A DNA stretch of 64,000 nt, from NCBI GenBank assembly GCA_000721375.1, contig JOGW01000004.1, positions 124,001-188,000 on the forward strand. The letters are read 5' to 3'. Position numbers and translations under genes: made by a program. Each line of letters starts with the position of its first letter. Within the stretch, counting starts at the first letter, position 1. This document shows positions 50,240 to 61,203 of the stretch, piece after piece. Below the pieces are notes generated by a model. It searched no databases. It saw only the letters and a program-made list of their open reading frames with translations, and had not been told where the DNA came from. The stretch is from Streptomyces sp. NRRL B-3428 (GTDB lineage: Bacteria > Actinomycetota > Actinomycetes > Streptomycetales > Streptomycetaceae).

Positions 50240-51380
50240 GCTCGGCCTCCATCAGATTTACGAAGCGGTCGAAGAGGTACGCGGCGTCGTGCGGGCCGGC
50301 AGCCGCTTCGGGGTGGTACTGGACGGAGAAGGCCGGCTGGTCGAGCAGCTGGAGGCCTTCGACGACCTGGTCGTTCAGGCACACGTGCGAGACCTCGGCG
50401 CGGCCGAACGGCGTCTCGCTGACCTTGTCGAGCGGCGCGTCCACGGCGAACCCGTGGTTGTGCGCGGTGACCTCGACCTTGCCGGTGGTGCGGTCCTGCA
50501 CCGGCTGGTTGATGCCGCGGTGGCCGTACTTCAGCTTGTACGTGCCGAAGCCGAGCGCGCGGCCCAGGATCTGGTTGCCGAAGCAGATGCCGAACAGCGG
50601 CGTCTTGCGCTCGAGGACGGCCTGCATGACGGCGACGGGGCCGTCGGCGGTGGCCGGGTCACCCGGACCGTTGGAGAAGAACACACCGTCCGGGTTGACC
50701 GCGTACACGTCTTCAACCGTCGCGGTGGCGGGCAGCACATGCACCTCGATGCCGCGCTCGGCCATCCGCTGCGGGGTCATGCCCTTGATACCGAGGTCCA
50801 CGGCGGCGACCGTGAACTTCTTGGTACCGATCGCGGGGACCACGTAGGTCTCCTTGGTGGCGACCTCGGCGGAGAGGTTCGCGCCCTTCATCTGCGGGGC
50901 GTCCTTCACACGGGCGAGCAGCGCCGCGTCGTCCGCGACGGCCTCGCCGGAGAAGATGCCGACGCGCATGGCGCCGCGTTCGCGCAGGTGGCGGGTGAGC
51001 GCGCGGGTGTCGATGCCGGAGATTCCGACGACGCCCTGGTTCGCGAGCTCCTCGTCGAGCGTGCGCTTGGCGCGCCAGTTCGACGGGACGCGTGCGGGGT
51101 CGCGTACGACATAACCCGAGACCCAGATACGGGAGGACTCCGGGTCCTCGTCGTTGACGCCCGTGTTGCCCACGTGCGGGGCCGTCATCACGACGACCTG
51201 CTTGTGGTACGAGGGGTCGGTCAGGGTCTCCTGGTAGCCGGTCATGCCGGTGGAGAACACGGCTTCGCCGAAGGTCTCCCCCACGGCCCCGTAGGCGCGG
51301 CCACGGAAGATCCGGCCGTCCTCCAGGACGAGTACGGCGGGAGCGGCCTGCGTGCGGGCTCCCCTGGTGGAGGTCGTCAT
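50232..51380 (-). CDS. carA: Carbamoyl phosphate synthetase small (glutaminase) subunit
   Basis: 382 aa. Hydrolyses glutamine to feed ammonia to CarB. The N-terminal domain begins [46 protein letters not shown]. The class I amidotransferase has the nucleophile Cys in [17 protein letters not shown] and the His-Glu pair in [15 protein letters not shown]. The ATG at 51380 overlaps the stop of the small membrane protein gene by 4 bases. Confidence 0.97.
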   Translation of the reverse strand: MTTSTRGARTQAAPAVLVLEDGRIFRGRAYGAVGETFGEAVFSTGMTGYQETLTDPSYHKQVVVMTAPHVGNTGVNDEDPESSRIWVSGYVVRDPARVPSNWRAKRTLDEELANQGVVGISGIDTRALTRHLRERGAMRVGIFSGEAVADDAALLARVKDAPQMKGANLSAEVATKETYVVPAIGTKKFTVAAVDLGIKGMTPQRMAERGIEVHVLPATATVEDVYAVNPDGVFFSNGPGDPATADGPVAVMQAVLERKTPLFGICFGNQILGRALGFGTYKLKYGHRGINQPVQDRTTGKVEVTAHNHGFAVDAPLDKVSETPFGRAEVSHVCLNDQVVEGLQLLDQPAFSVQYHPEAAAGPHDAAYLFDRFVNLMEAERA

Positions 51381-51985
51381 CGTGCGGCGCCTTCCCTGCT
51401 GGTGGTCTTTTCCGAAGTCGATGTCTTCGAAGTCGATGTCATGTTGTTGATGGCCTCGACCCAGGCCGCGTGCTCGGCAGCGTGGTCGGACCGGAAGCCG
51501 GAGTCGAGCAGCTTGCCGCCGTGCTCCCAGGTGACGATCAGCAGACCGCCCTCGGCGAGCACCTTGCCCGCGATGCCCTTGTCGAGGCGGGCCTCGCGAA
51601 GAGCGGCGCCCGGGACGAAGAAGTCCTGTGCCCCAGGACGTACGACATCCAGGCCCGCGTCGGTGAGCGTCAGCTCGACGCGGCTGCGCGTGCCGAGCCC
51701 GTGGGCCACGATCCGGTCGAGCCACTGCCCGGCCGTGGTGGACCCGTGGTACCTGCCGCTCAGCTCAAGTTTCGCCGGACCGGTCGCGCTCGGCGCGGTG
51801 GGGAGCTCGGGCAGATCGCTTTGCAGCGTGCCCCGCCACTTCCAGCCCTGGCGCATCAGCCAGTAGACGAGGGCGATGAAAAGGAGGAGTCCTACGACCC
51901 AGCCGATCCGCGCCGCCCAGTCCGTGACCTCCGCGGACTTCTGCTCCGCCGCGATCTCTGCGGCAATCACTAGTGGTGTGCTCAC
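51377..51985 (-). CDS. Small membrane protein with PH-like domain, embedded in the pyr operon
   Basis: 202 aa. One membrane helix near residues 27-45 ([20 protein letters not shown]) is followed by a cytoplasmic PH-like beta-domain ([37 protein letters not shown] ... [22 protein letters not shown]). The C-terminal tail is a Thr/Ser/Lys-rich stretch. It is conserved at this place in Streptomyces pyrimidine operons, with 4-base overlaps on both sides, yet has no known enzymatic role. It may anchor or organise the pathway at the membrane, but no direct evidence is visible. Confidence 0.8.
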   Translation of the reverse strand: MSTPLVIAAEIAAEQKSAEVTDWAARIGWVVGLLLFIALVYWLMRQGWKWRGTLQSDLPELPTAPSATGPAKLELSGRYHGSTTAGQWLDRIVAHGLGTRSRVELTLTDAGLDVVRPGAQDFFVPGAALREARLDKGIAGKVLAEGGLLIVTWEHGGKLLDSGFRSDHAAEHAAWVEAINNMTSTSKTSTSEKTTSREGAAR

Positions 51986-53268
51986 GCCAGCTTCCCGTCG
52001 ATGACCGTCGCGCGGCCCCGCAGGAAGGTGTGGGTGACGCGCCCGGGCAGCTCAAGACCCTCGTACGGGGTGTTGCGGCTGCGGGAGGCGAATTCCGCGG
52101 AGTCCACGGGACCACGGTATGCCGGGTCGACCAGGGTGAGGTTGGCCGGCTCACCTGCCGAGACGGGACGTCCATGGCCGGCCAGGCGGCCGATCTTCGC
52201 CGGGTTCACGGACATGCGCTGGGCGACGCCCGCCCAGTCGAGCAGACCGGTGTCCACCATCGTGTGCTGGATCACGGAGAGCGCGGTCTCCAGGCCCACC
52301 ATGCCCATGGCGGCGGCGGCCCACTCGCAGTCCTTGTCCTCGTGCGGGTGCGGGGCGTGGTCGGTGGCGACGATGTCGATCGTGCCGTCGGCCAGGGCCT
52401 CGCGCAGCGCCATCACGTCGTTCTCGGTGCGCAGCGGCGGGTTGACCTTGTAGACCGGGTTGTACGTACGCACCATCTCGTCGGTGAGGAGCAGGTGGTG
52501 CGGGGTGACCTCGGCCGTGACGTCGATACCGCGCGACTTGGCCCAGCGCACGATCTCCACGGATCCGGCGGTCGACAGGTGGCAGATGTGCACGCGGGAG
52601 CCGACGTGCTCGGCGAGCAGAACGTCGCGGGCGATGATCGACTCCTCGGCGACGGCCGGCCAGCCGCCGAGCCCGAGCTCGGCCGAGACGACGCCCTCGT
52701 TCATCTGGGCGCCCTCGGTCAGACGCGGCTCCTGGGCGTGCTGCGCGACGACACCGTCGAAGGCCTTCACGTACTCCAGGGCGCGGCGCATGATCACGGC
52801 GTCGTCCACGCACTTGCCGTCGTCGGAGAAGACCACGACACCGGCCGCGGACTCGTGCATCGCACCGAGCTCGGCGAGCTGCTTGCCCTCGAGGCCCACG
52901 GTGACGGCGCCGATCGGCTGCACGTCGCAGTAGCCCGACTCCTTGCCGAGGCGCCAGACCTGCTCGACGACACCGGCGGTGTCGGCGACGGGGAAGGTGT
53001 TGGCCATCGCGTGCACGGCGGTCCAGCCGCCGCGCGCGGCGGCCTTGGTGCCGGTCAGAACGGTCTCGGAGTCCTCACGGCCCGGCTCACGCAGGTGCGT
53101 GTGCAGGTCGACGAGGCCGGGCAGCAGGATCTTGCCGTCGGCCTCGACGACCGTGGCGCCCTCCGCGCTCAGACCGGTGCCGACCTCGGCGATGTTCTCG
53201 CCGTCGATCAGGACGTCCTGCGCTTCGCCACCCAGGACCTTCGCGCCACGAATAAGGATCTTGCTCAT
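51982..53268 (-). CDS. pyrC: Dihydroorotase
   Basis: 428 aa, class I type. Cyclises carbamoyl-aspartate to dihydroorotate. Metal-binding DLHTHLREPG (about 58-67), the later His residues in VHICHLSTAGSVEIVRWAK and VTPHHLLLT, and the catalytic Asp in IVATDHAPHPHEDKD are intact. The PyrC start is 2 bases after the pyrB stop and its stop overlaps the next gene. Usual length. Confidence 0.96.
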   Translation of the reverse strand: MSKILIRGAKVLGGEAQDVLIDGENIAEVGTGLSAEGATVVEADGKILLPGLVDLHTHLREPGREDSETVLTGTKAAARGGWTAVHAMANTFPVADTAGVVEQVWRLGKESGYCDVQPIGAVTVGLEGKQLAELGAMHESAAGVVVFSDDGKCVDDAVIMRRALEYVKAFDGVVAQHAQEPRLTEGAQMNEGVVSAELGLGGWPAVAEESIIARDVLLAEHVGSRVHICHLSTAGSVEIVRWAKSRGIDVTAEVTPHHLLLTDEMVRTYNPVYKVNPPLRTENDVMALREALADGTIDIVATDHAPHPHEDKDCEWAAAAMGMVGLETALSVIQHTMVDTGLLDWAGVAQRMSVNPAKIGRLAGHGRPVSAGEPANLTLVDPAYRGPVDSAEFASRSRNTPYEGLELPGRVTHTFLRGRATVIDGKLA

Positions 53269-53270
53269 GA

Positions 53271-54257
53271 TTACTTGCTCTCCGAATCGGTGGGGCGGGC
53301 GTGGGTGACGGCGGGCTCGTTGCCGCCGAGAAGCAGATAGAGGACGGCCATGCGCGTGTGCACACCATTCGCCACCTGCTCGATGACGGTGCAGCGCGGG
53401 GAGTCGGCGACCTCGGCGGTGATCTCCATACCGCGGACCATCGGGCCGGGGTGCATCACGATCGCGTGCTCGGGCATCTTCGCCATGCGCTCGCCGTCGA
53501 GGCCGTAGCGACGCGAGTACTCGCGCTCGGTCGGGAAGAAGGCCGCGTTCATCCGCTCGCGCTGCACGCGCAGCATCATCACGGCGTCGCTCTTGGGCAG
53601 GGTGCGGTCCAGGTCGTACGAGACCTCGCAGGGCCAGCTGTCCATGCCGACCGGCAGCAGGGTCGGCGGCGCGACCAGCGTGACCTCGGCGCCGAGCGTG
53701 TGCAGCAGGTCCACGTTGGAGCGGGCCACGCGGCTGTGCAGGATGTCGCCGACGACCGTGATCCGCTTGCCGGACAGGTCCTGGCCGATGCCGGCGTCGG
53801 GGCCGAGCAGGCGGCGGCGCATGGTGAAGGCGTCGAGCAGCGCCTGCGTGGGGTGCTGGTGGGTGCCGTCACCGGCGTTGATCACCGGGGCGTCGATCCA
53901 GCCGGAGTTCGCGAGGCGGTACGGGGCGCCGGAGGCGCCGTGGCGGATGACGACGGCGTCGACGCCCATCGCCTCCAGGGTCTGGGCCGTGTCCTTGAGC
54001 GACTCGCCCTTGGATACCGACGACCCCTTGGCCGCGAAGTTGATGACATCCGCGGACAGACGCTTCTCGGCGGCCTCGAAGGAGATCCGGGTCCGGGTCG
54101 AGTCCTCGAAGAACAGATTGCAGATCGTGCGTCCGCGCAGGGCGGGCAGCTTCTTGATCGGCCGGTCCGATACGCGGGCCATCTCCTCGGCGGTGTCGAG
54201 GATAAGGACGGCTTCGTCGCGCGTGAGGTCGGCGGCCGAGATGAGGTGACGCATCAT
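53271..54257 (-). CDS. pyrB: Aspartate carbamoyltransferase catalytic subunit
   Basis: 328 aa. Makes carbamoyl-aspartate. The carbamoyl-phosphate motif [25 protein letters not shown] is present, then [48 protein letters not shown] and [11 protein letters not shown]. There is no pyrI regulatory gene nearby, as usual for actinobacteria. Its start is ATGATG. It lies 104 bases downstream of pyrR, and that gap contains a degenerate PyrR-like hairpin (54292-54306). Confidence 0.97.
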   Translation of the reverse strand: MMRHLISAADLTRDEAVLILDTAEEMARVSDRPIKKLPALRGRTICNLFFEDSTRTRISFEAAEKRLSADVINFAAKGSSVSKGESLKDTAQTLEAMGVDAVVIRHGASGAPYRLANSGWIDAPVINAGDGTHQHPTQALLDAFTMRRRLLGPDAGIGQDLSGKRITVVGDILHSRVARSNVDLLHTLGAEVTLVAPPTLLPVGMDSWPCEVSYDLDRTLPKSDAVMMLRVQRERMNAAFFPTEREYSRRYGLDGERMAKMPEHAIVMHPGPMVRGMEITAEVADSPRCTVIEQVANGVHTRMAVLYLLLGGNEPAVTHARPTDSESK

Positions 54258-54291
54258 CTGGAAGGCTCCGTAAGGCAGTTCAGGAGGTTCC

Positions 54292-54306
54292 GGGTCTCCC
54301 CGGATT
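54292..54306 (-). promoter_or_regulatory. Degenerate PyrR-binding-like hairpin before pyrB
   Basis: On the minus strand AATCCGGGGAGACCC matches 12 of 14 positions of the PyrR consensus ARUCCNGNGAGGYU and forms a small hairpin (CCGGG/CCCGG). The two mismatches fall in conserved positions, so binding is doubtful. Confidence 0.25.
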
Positions 54307-54361
54307 CACGGGCATGCGGGCGTGCGGAAGCACACGGCGGTCCGTCGGGACCGTCGGGGTG

Positions 54362-54976
<615 letters not shown>

Positions 54977-55070
54977 TTAAAGGACGTCGTAATTGCGCCA
55001 ACCACGGTACCAGCAAATGACAACGGCGCTGATCACACCCCCTCCGAAGGGGCGGTACGGACCTTTCGGC

Positions 55071-55100
55071 TTGACGCATGGACGTAACGCTGCGTAACCT
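55071..55100 (+). promoter_or_regulatory. bldD promoter
   Basis: TTGACG (55071-55076), an 18-base spacer, then TAACCT (55095-55100), about 70 bases upstream of the bldD start. The -10 element is overlapped by the first BldD box. Confidence 0.6.
55085..55097 (+). promoter_or_regulatory. BldD box 1
   Basis: TAAC-GCTGC-GTAA fits the BldD operator tnAC-n5-GTna. It covers the -10 region of the predicted bldD promoter, consistent with autorepression by c-di-GMP-bound BldD. Confidence 0.65.
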
Positions 55101-55112
55101 CACAGTGAGTTA
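55100..55112 (+). promoter_or_regulatory. BldD box 2
   Basis: TCAC-AGTGA-GTTA also fits tnAC-n5-GTna, starting 15 bases after box 1. Tandem boxes match the known paired sites at bldD in S. coelicolor. Confidence 0.6.
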
Positions 55113-55169
55113 CCAGCCATGCGGCAGGCTCGAAGTCGGCCGCAGATCGAAACGGTGTCCGGGAGCTAT

Positions 55170-55670
55170 ATGTCCAGCGAATACGCCAAACAGCTCGGGG
55201 CCAAGCTTCGAGCGATCCGCACCCAGCAGGGCCTCTCCCTCCACGGTGTGGAGGAGAAGTCCCAGGGACGCTGGAAGGCGGTCGTGGTCGGTTCGTACGA
55301 GCGCGGTGACCGCGCGGTGACCGTCCAGCGCCTGGCCGAGCTGGCCGATTTCTACGGGGTGCCGGTGCAGGAGCTCCTCCCGGGCACGACCCCCGGTGGC
55401 GCGGCCGAGCCGCCGCCGAAGCTGGTCCTCGACCTGGAGCGCCTCGCGCACGTCCCGCAGGAGAAGGCGGGCCCGCTGCAGCGCTACGCGGCGACGATCC
55501 AGTCGCAGCGCGGCGACTACAACGGCAAGGTGCTCTCGATCCGCCAGGACGACCTGCGCACCCTCGCGGTGATCTACGACCAGTCGCCCTCGGTCCTCAC
55601 CGAGCAGCTCATCAGCTGGGGCGTCCTGGACGCCGACGCGCGCCGCGCCGTGGCCCACGAAGAGGGCTGA
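55170..55670 (+). CDS. bldD: Developmental master regulator BldD
   Basis: 166 aa. Represses sporulation genes during vegetative growth when bound to tetrameric c-di-GMP. The N-terminal XRE helix-turn-helix is at about 9-70 (LGAKLRAIRTQQGLSLHGVEEKS ... VGSYERGDRAVTVQRLAELADFYGVP). The C-terminal c-di-GMP signature is intact: RGD at 114-116 and RQDD at 125-128. The ATG at 55170 has GGGAG 4 bases upstream and gives the known N-terminus MSSEYAKQLG. Two BldD boxes overlap its promoter. Followed by a strong intrinsic terminator, so it is a single-gene unit. Confidence 0.98.
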   Translation: MSSEYAKQLGAKLRAIRTQQGLSLHGVEEKSQGRWKAVVVGSYERGDRAVTVQRLAELADFYGVPVQELLPGTTPGGAAEPPPKLVLDLERLAHVPQEKAGPLQRYAATIQSQRGDYNGKVLSIRQDDLRTLAVIYDQSPSVLTEQLISWGVLDADARRAVAHEEG

Positions 55671-55689
55671 GCCCCTCTGCAGAAACGTG

Positions 55690-55729
55690 CCGCCTGGGCA
55701 GGACCTACGGGTCCGCCCGGGCGGTTTTT
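55690..55729 (+). terminator. Intrinsic terminator of bldD
   Basis: 15-bp GC-rich stem (55690-55705 with 55710-55724, one bulged A) followed by TTTTT at 55725-55729. The best classical terminator in the window. Confidence 0.85.
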
Positions 55730-55839
55730 CGTTGGCCATGACTACCCGCCCCCCGGCAGCCCCATTGGCCAGAGCTTGGTACGCCCAGGCGACCTTTATC
55801 GCTTGGCGTTCAGGACTACGGCCCGTGGAGGATGACCGG

Positions 55840-56181
55840 ATGACGAAGGACCCGACCGCCGACCGGACACCCGTGATCCTCGGCATCGACGACCTGCGCC
55901 CGCTGCCGCACGCGACGCGGATCGCCCGCACGAGCAGCGAAGGCGTAGAACTGCTGCGGGAGCACCGCGACACCTTCGTCGACGAGCTGTGGCTCGACCA
56001 CGACCTCGGCGGCGAGGACAGCATCATGCCGGTGGTGACGCTCCTGGAGGAGGCCGCCTTCGAAGGCCGGCCCTTCCGTATCGGTACGGTCTTCGTGCAC
56101 AGCGCCAACCCCATCGGCGCCGCGACGATGGTCCGCTCCCTGAGCCGCTGGAACTACCGCGTACGCCGGACCACCGCCTGA
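55840..56181 (+). CDS. Cyclic-phosphate-processing receiver-like domain protein
   Basis: 113 aa. Resembles the small receiver-fold proteins proposed to process cyclic phosphates (cReP): ILGIDDLRPLPHATRIARTSSEGVELL, then the conserved WLDHDLGGEDSIMPVVTLLEEA, FVHSANPIGAATMVRSL and a final aromatic/basic RWNYRV. The HDLGG and HSANP motifs are the family hallmarks. The ATG at 55840 has GGAGG 8 bases upstream. It lies behind bldD but after its terminator, and converges on nusB. Biological role not established. Confidence 0.75.
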   Translation: MTKDPTADRTPVILGIDDLRPLPHATRIARTSSEGVELLREHRDTFVDELWLDHDLGGEDSIMPVVTLLEEAAFEGRPFRIGTVFVHSANPIGAATMVRSLSRWNYRVRRTTA

Positions 56182-56222
56182 CCGCGACGCCCACCGCCGC
56201 GGTGCACCGATCCCGCGTACGG

Positions 56223-56259
56223 CAAGAGCCCGCAACGCACAATGCGTTGCGGGCTCTTG
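56223..56259. terminator. 17-bp hairpin between convergent genes
   Basis: Perfect arms CAAGAGCCCGCAACGCA (56223-56239) and 56243-56259 with a 3-base loop, between the receiver-like gene and nusB, which converge. Likely bidirectional. Confidence 0.75.
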
Positions 56260-56286
56260 TCACACCTGCCGGCGCGGACGAAACCT

Positions 56287-56721
56287 TCAGGCCTCGTCCC
56301 GCCGAAGCGACGGCTTGAGGTCCTTCAGGCGGCCGAGCAGGCCGTTGATGAAGGAAGGCGACTCGTCCGTGGAGAACTCCTTGGCGAGCTGCACGGCCTC
56401 GTCGAGGACGACGGCGTCCGGCGTGCCGTCGACCCAGACCAGCTCGTAGGCGCCGAGCCGCAGGATGTTGCGGTCCACGGCGGGCATCCGGTCGAGCGTC
56501 CAGCCCACCGAGTACTGGGCGATCAGCTCGTCGATACGCGCGGCATGCTGCACGTACCCCTCGACGAGCTCCATCGTGTACTCGCTGACGGGCGGCTGCC
56601 GGGTGTCCGACCGGGAGAGCCGGATCCAGTCCGCGAGGACCGTCTGCACGGCGGTGTCGCGCTGGTCGGCCTCGAAGAGGATCTGGAAGGCGCGCTTGCG
56701 AGCCGTATTGCGGGCAGCCAC
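56287..56721 (-). CDS. nusB: Transcription antitermination factor NusB
   Basis: 144 aa. Works with NusE on boxA RNA in rRNA antitermination. ARNTARKRAFQILFEADQRDTAVQTVLADW, then LVEGYVQHAARIDELIAQYSVGWTLDRMPAVDRNILRLGAYELVW and the conserved VVLDEAVQLAKEFSTDESPSFINGLLGRL. The start is a GTG 2 bases after the efp stop, so the two are co-translated. Usual length. Confidence 0.96.
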   Translation of the reverse strand: MAARNTARKRAFQILFEADQRDTAVQTVLADWIRLSRSDTRQPPVSEYTMELVEGYVQHAARIDELIAQYSVGWTLDRMPAVDRNILRLGAYELVWVDGTPDAVVLDEAVQLAKEFSTDESPSFINGLLGRLKDLKPSLRRDEA

Positions 56722-56723
56722 GG

Positions 56724-57290
56724 TTAGCTGTTCACCCGGCCGAGGTAGCTGCTGTCACGGGTGTCGACCTTGATCTTCTCGCCCGTGGTGATGAAGAGCG
56801 GGACCTGGATCTGGTGGCCGGTCTCCAGGGTGGCGGGCTTGGTGCCGCCGGTGGACCGGTCGCCCTGGACGCCCGGCTCGGTCTCCTGGACCACAAGCTC
56901 GACGGAGGCCGACAGCTCGACGAAGAGCACCTCGCCCTCGTGCTGCGCGACGGAGGCGGTGAAACCCTCGATCAGGAAGTTGGCGGCGTCACCGACGGCC
57001 TTGCGGTCGACCATGAGCTGGTCGTAGGTCTCCATGTCCATGAAGACGAAGTACTCGCCGTCCATGTAGGAGAACTGCATGTCGCGCTTGTCGATCGTGG
57101 CCGTGTCGACCTTGACGCCGGCGTTGAACGTCTTGTCGACGACCTTGCCGGAGAGCACGTTCTTGAGCTTGGTGCGCACGAAGGCCGGGCCCTTGCCGGG
57201 CTTGACGTGCTGGAACTCGACGACGGACCACAGCTGGCCCCCGTCGAGCTTGAGCACAAGGCCGTTCTTGAGGTCGTTCGTGGAAGCCAC
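56724..57290 (-). CDS. efp: Translation elongation factor P
   Basis: 188 aa. Relieves ribosome stalling at polyproline. Three beta-domains are visible, with the tip loop VKPGKGPAF near residue 30. This PGKGP form is the actinobacterial type thought to work without lysine modification, so the lack of EpmA or YmfI-like genes here is not surprising. The GTG at 57290 with AGGAGA upstream gives the family N-terminus [13 protein letters not shown]; the longer frame has no conserved sequence. Upstream of nusB, as in other bacteria. Confidence 0.97.
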   Translation of the reverse strand: MASTNDLKNGLVLKLDGGQLWSVVEFQHVKPGKGPAFVRTKLKNVLSGKVVDKTFNAGVKVDTATIDKRDMQFSYMDGEYFVFMDMETYDQLMVDRKAVGDAANFLIEGFTASVAQHEGEVLFVELSASVELVVQETEPGVQGDRSTGGTKPATLETGHQIQVPLFITTGEKIKVDTRDSSYLGRVNS

Positions 57291-57339
57291 GGTTGCGGAT
57301 CTCCTGGACTGACTTGTGGGGACCGAGGACCGCGTTGCG

Positions 57340-58446
57340 CTAGAGCGCGAGCAGTTCCTTGGTCGTGATGGTGAGTAGCTCGGGTCCGCCGTCCGCCTCG
57401 GGGCGTACGACGAGCGTGTCATCGATCCGGACTCCGCCCCGTCCCGGGAGGTGTACTCCCGGTTCGACGGTGACCGGCACGCAAGCGTCCAGTTTACCCA
57501 TGGCCGTGGGGGCCAACTTCGGGTCCTCGCCGATTTCGAGCCCGACACCGTGTCCGGTGGCCGCCGGAAGCTGCTCCGCGTACCCGGCGGAGTCCAGTAC
57601 CTGCCGGGCCGCGTGGTCCACATCGCGGTACGCCACACCGGGTGCGAGAGCCTCACGACCGGCTCTCTGAGCGGCGAACACGAGGTCGTAGAGCTCGATC
57701 TGCCAGTCGGCCGGAGAGGTGCCGATAACGAAGGTACGGCCGATCTCACAGCGGTAGCCGCGGTAATTGGCACCGAGGCAGACGGAGAGGAAGTCGCCCT
57801 CCTCGACCCTGCGGTCGGAAGGGCGGTGACCGCCCCGCCCGGAGTTCGGCCCGGTGCCCACGGAGGTCACGAAGGCCGGCCCGTCGGCGCCGTGGTCGAC
57901 GAGGCGGCGCTCGAGTTCCAGCGCCAGGTGACGCTCGGTGCGTCCGACGAGGATGGATTCGAGGAGTTCGCCGAGCGCCTGGTCGGTGATCTCCGCGGCG
58001 ATACGCAGGGAGGAGATCTCCTCGTCGTCCTTGACGAGCCGCAGCCCTTCCACCGCGCAGCCCAGGTCCGCGAGGCGCAGCCGGGGCGCGACGGAGGCCA
58101 GTGCCCGGTGGCGTACGACGGTCAGGTGGTGTTCCTCGACGGCGAGGGACTCCGCTCCCGCGGCCGAGGCCAGGTCCGCCGCCGCGACGGCCGCGTCACC
58201 GTCCGGGGTGCCGAGCACCTGCAGCCTCAGATGCTCGTCCGGCCGCCCCTCGACGGGCTCACCGGTCGGCACCTGGCTGCACAGCAGCAGATCCTCACGG
58301 GGGCCGAGCAACAGCACGGCACCCTTGGGCGATGCGCCCGTGAGATAACGGACGTTGGCGGGACGGGACACCACGGCGGCGGCGCTACCACCGGCCGTGC
58401 ACTGCTCCCTGAGCCGCTCCCGGCGGGCCGCGTACACCTCTGACAT
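57340..58446 (-). CDS. Aminopeptidase P/Xaa-Pro dipeptidase-like protein with altered metal ligands
   Basis: 368 aa, M24 pita-bread fold: N-terminal creatinase-like domain (1-130), then the catalytic domain. Expected metal ligands are Asp, Asp, His, Glu, Glu. The sequence has Cys223 ([11 protein letters not shown]) and Glu234 (RCEIGRTF) 11 residues apart, exactly where the first two Asp lie, then His299 (TGHGVGLE), Glu328 (VEPGVHL) and Asp342 (RIDDTLVV). So three of five ligands are changed. It may use a different metal, have low activity, or be non-enzymatic. It precedes efp, matching the common pepQ-efp-nusB order. ATG at 58446 chosen over an upstream ATG on N-terminal conservation. Confidence 0.85.
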   Translation of the reverse strand: MSEVYAARRERLREQCTAGGSAAAVVSRPANVRYLTGASPKGAVLLLGPREDLLLCSQVPTGEPVEGRPDEHLRLQVLGTPDGDAAVAAADLASAAGAESLAVEEHHLTVVRHRALASVAPRLRLADLGCAVEGLRLVKDDEEISSLRIAAEITDQALGELLESILVGRTERHLALELERRLVDHGADGPAFVTSVGTGPNSGRGGHRPSDRRVEEGDFLSVCLGANYRGYRCEIGRTFVIGTSPADWQIELYDLVFAAQRAGREALAPGVAYRDVDHAARQVLDSAGYAEQLPAATGHGVGLEIGEDPKLAPTAMGKLDACVPVTVEPGVHLPGRGGVRIDDTLVVRPEADGGPELLTITTKELLAL

Positions 58447-58526
58447 GAGCCGAGCGTACGAACGATGGCGCACACCTGCCCGGTCAGCGCGTCCGGACGG
58501 GCGCCGGGCCCGTCAGGCCCGAAGGC

Positions 58527-59423
58527 TCACCACTGCGGCGGACTCGCTATCGACCTCGCGAGCACCTCGTCGAGCACACGGGCGGTGGTCGGTACGTCGT
58601 AGTGCGAGTTGTCGATGATCGGCAGCCCCGATCCGTACCAGCCGGCCATCCGGCCGTGGATCCGGGCGACCTCCTCGTCCGTCAGCCGCCGGTTGCCGCT
58701 GCGCTGCCGGTTGCGGTCGAGGACGATCTCCAGGCCCGGCAGCAGCACCACGGGGAGCAGCCCGGGTCCGACATGCCGCTTCCAGCCGCCGAGGCCCACG
58801 ACGGGCCGGTCGGGGAAGACGGCGTCGTCGAGGATGCAGGAGATCCCGTTGGCCAGGAAGTTGCGCGCCGAGAAGCCGCAGGTGCGGCGGGCGAGACGGT
58901 ACTGCGCCTCCGAGTGGTCGTTCCACCCGGACTGGGGATCCGCGAACCCCGAGCGCACCCATTCGCGTACGTCGTCGAGGCTGATGTGCGCGGTGGGCAC
59001 CCTGCGGTGCTCCGCCCAGTACTTGGCGACGGAGGTCTTGCCCGCGCCCGCGGGACCGATCAGGAGCACGGCCAACGTTGTCGCACCCGTGTCGACGGGC
59101 GCGTGGCCCGGCGGCGGACTCGGCACGGCGACAGGACCGCCCGGCGGCAGCTGGACATGGCCTGTGGTGTCGCGCGAGGGCGGCGCCTGCTGGAGGGGCT
59201 GGTGCGGGGCGTGGGGCGCCGGCGCATGCGGCGCCGGGGAGGTCCCGGGCGCGTGCGGGGCCGGAGCGGGCTGCGGCGCGGGACCGTTGTGGAAGTTCGC
59301 CGCCGGCGGCGCGACCGGAGGCGGCGCCACCACGGGGGGTGGCGGCGGCACCTGGTGCGGTCCGGCCGGTCCTTGCCCCGGCTGATGGGGCGGCGGCAGC
59401 GGGGGGCCCACTGCGTGCTGCAT
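58527..59423 (-). CDS. P-loop ATPase/kinase-like protein with Pro-rich N-terminus
   Basis: 298 aa. Residues 1-110 are extremely Pro/Ala/His-rich and surely disordered (repeated APHAPxP patterns). Residues 115-298 form a nucleoside-kinase-like P-loop domain: LLIGPAGAGKTSVAKYWAEHRRV (Walker A), ISLDDVREWVRSG, then VVLLPGLEIVLDRNRQRSGNRRLTDEEVARIHGRM, which resembles a lid helix. Kinase or ATPase activity is likely, substrate unknown. It is conserved between pepQ-like and aro genes in Streptomyces. The Pro-rich tail makes EF-P, encoded nearby, plausibly needed for its translation. Confidence 0.78.
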   Translation of the reverse strand: MQHAVGPPLPPPHQPGQGPAGPHQVPPPPPVVAPPPVAPPAANFHNGPAPQPAPAPHAPGTSPAPHAPAPHAPHQPLQQAPPSRDTTGHVQLPPGGPVAVPSPPPGHAPVDTGATTLAVLLIGPAGAGKTSVAKYWAEHRRVPTAHISLDDVREWVRSGFADPQSGWNDHSEAQYRLARRTCGFSARNFLANGISCILDDAVFPDRPVVGLGGWKRHVGPGLLPVVLLPGLEIVLDRNRQRSGNRRLTDEEVARIHGRMAGWYGSGLPIIDNSHYDVPTTARVLDEVLARSIASPPQW

Positions 59424-59520
59424 CCGGTGCCACTCCGTCTCGTAACTGCGACGGACGCTGGTCGGGCGTCTCGTCGGGCGGAACTCGGCGGTCCCTGGCG
59501 GTCGAGCTTATGGAACGGTA

Positions 59521-59558
59521 CCGCCCCCGGCCGTTGCCATGTGTACGGCCGGGGGCGG
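59521..59558 (-). terminator. Hairpin downstream of aroB
   Basis: Perfect 13-bp stem CCGCCCCCGGCCG/CGGCCGGGGGCGG with a 12-base loop, 23 bases past the aroB stop. Probably ends the aro operon. Confidence 0.65.
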
Positions 59559-59581
59559 GAGGAAGTTCCCAAATAGCTTGA

Positions 59582-61199
<1,618 letters not shown>

Positions 61200-61203
<4 letters not shown>

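Noticed and set aside
47867..50422. 851-codon plus-strand frame opposite carB
   Set aside because: Highly repetitive Arg/Asp/Leu/Val composition typical of the reverse frame of a GC-rich gene; carB is complete on the minus strand.
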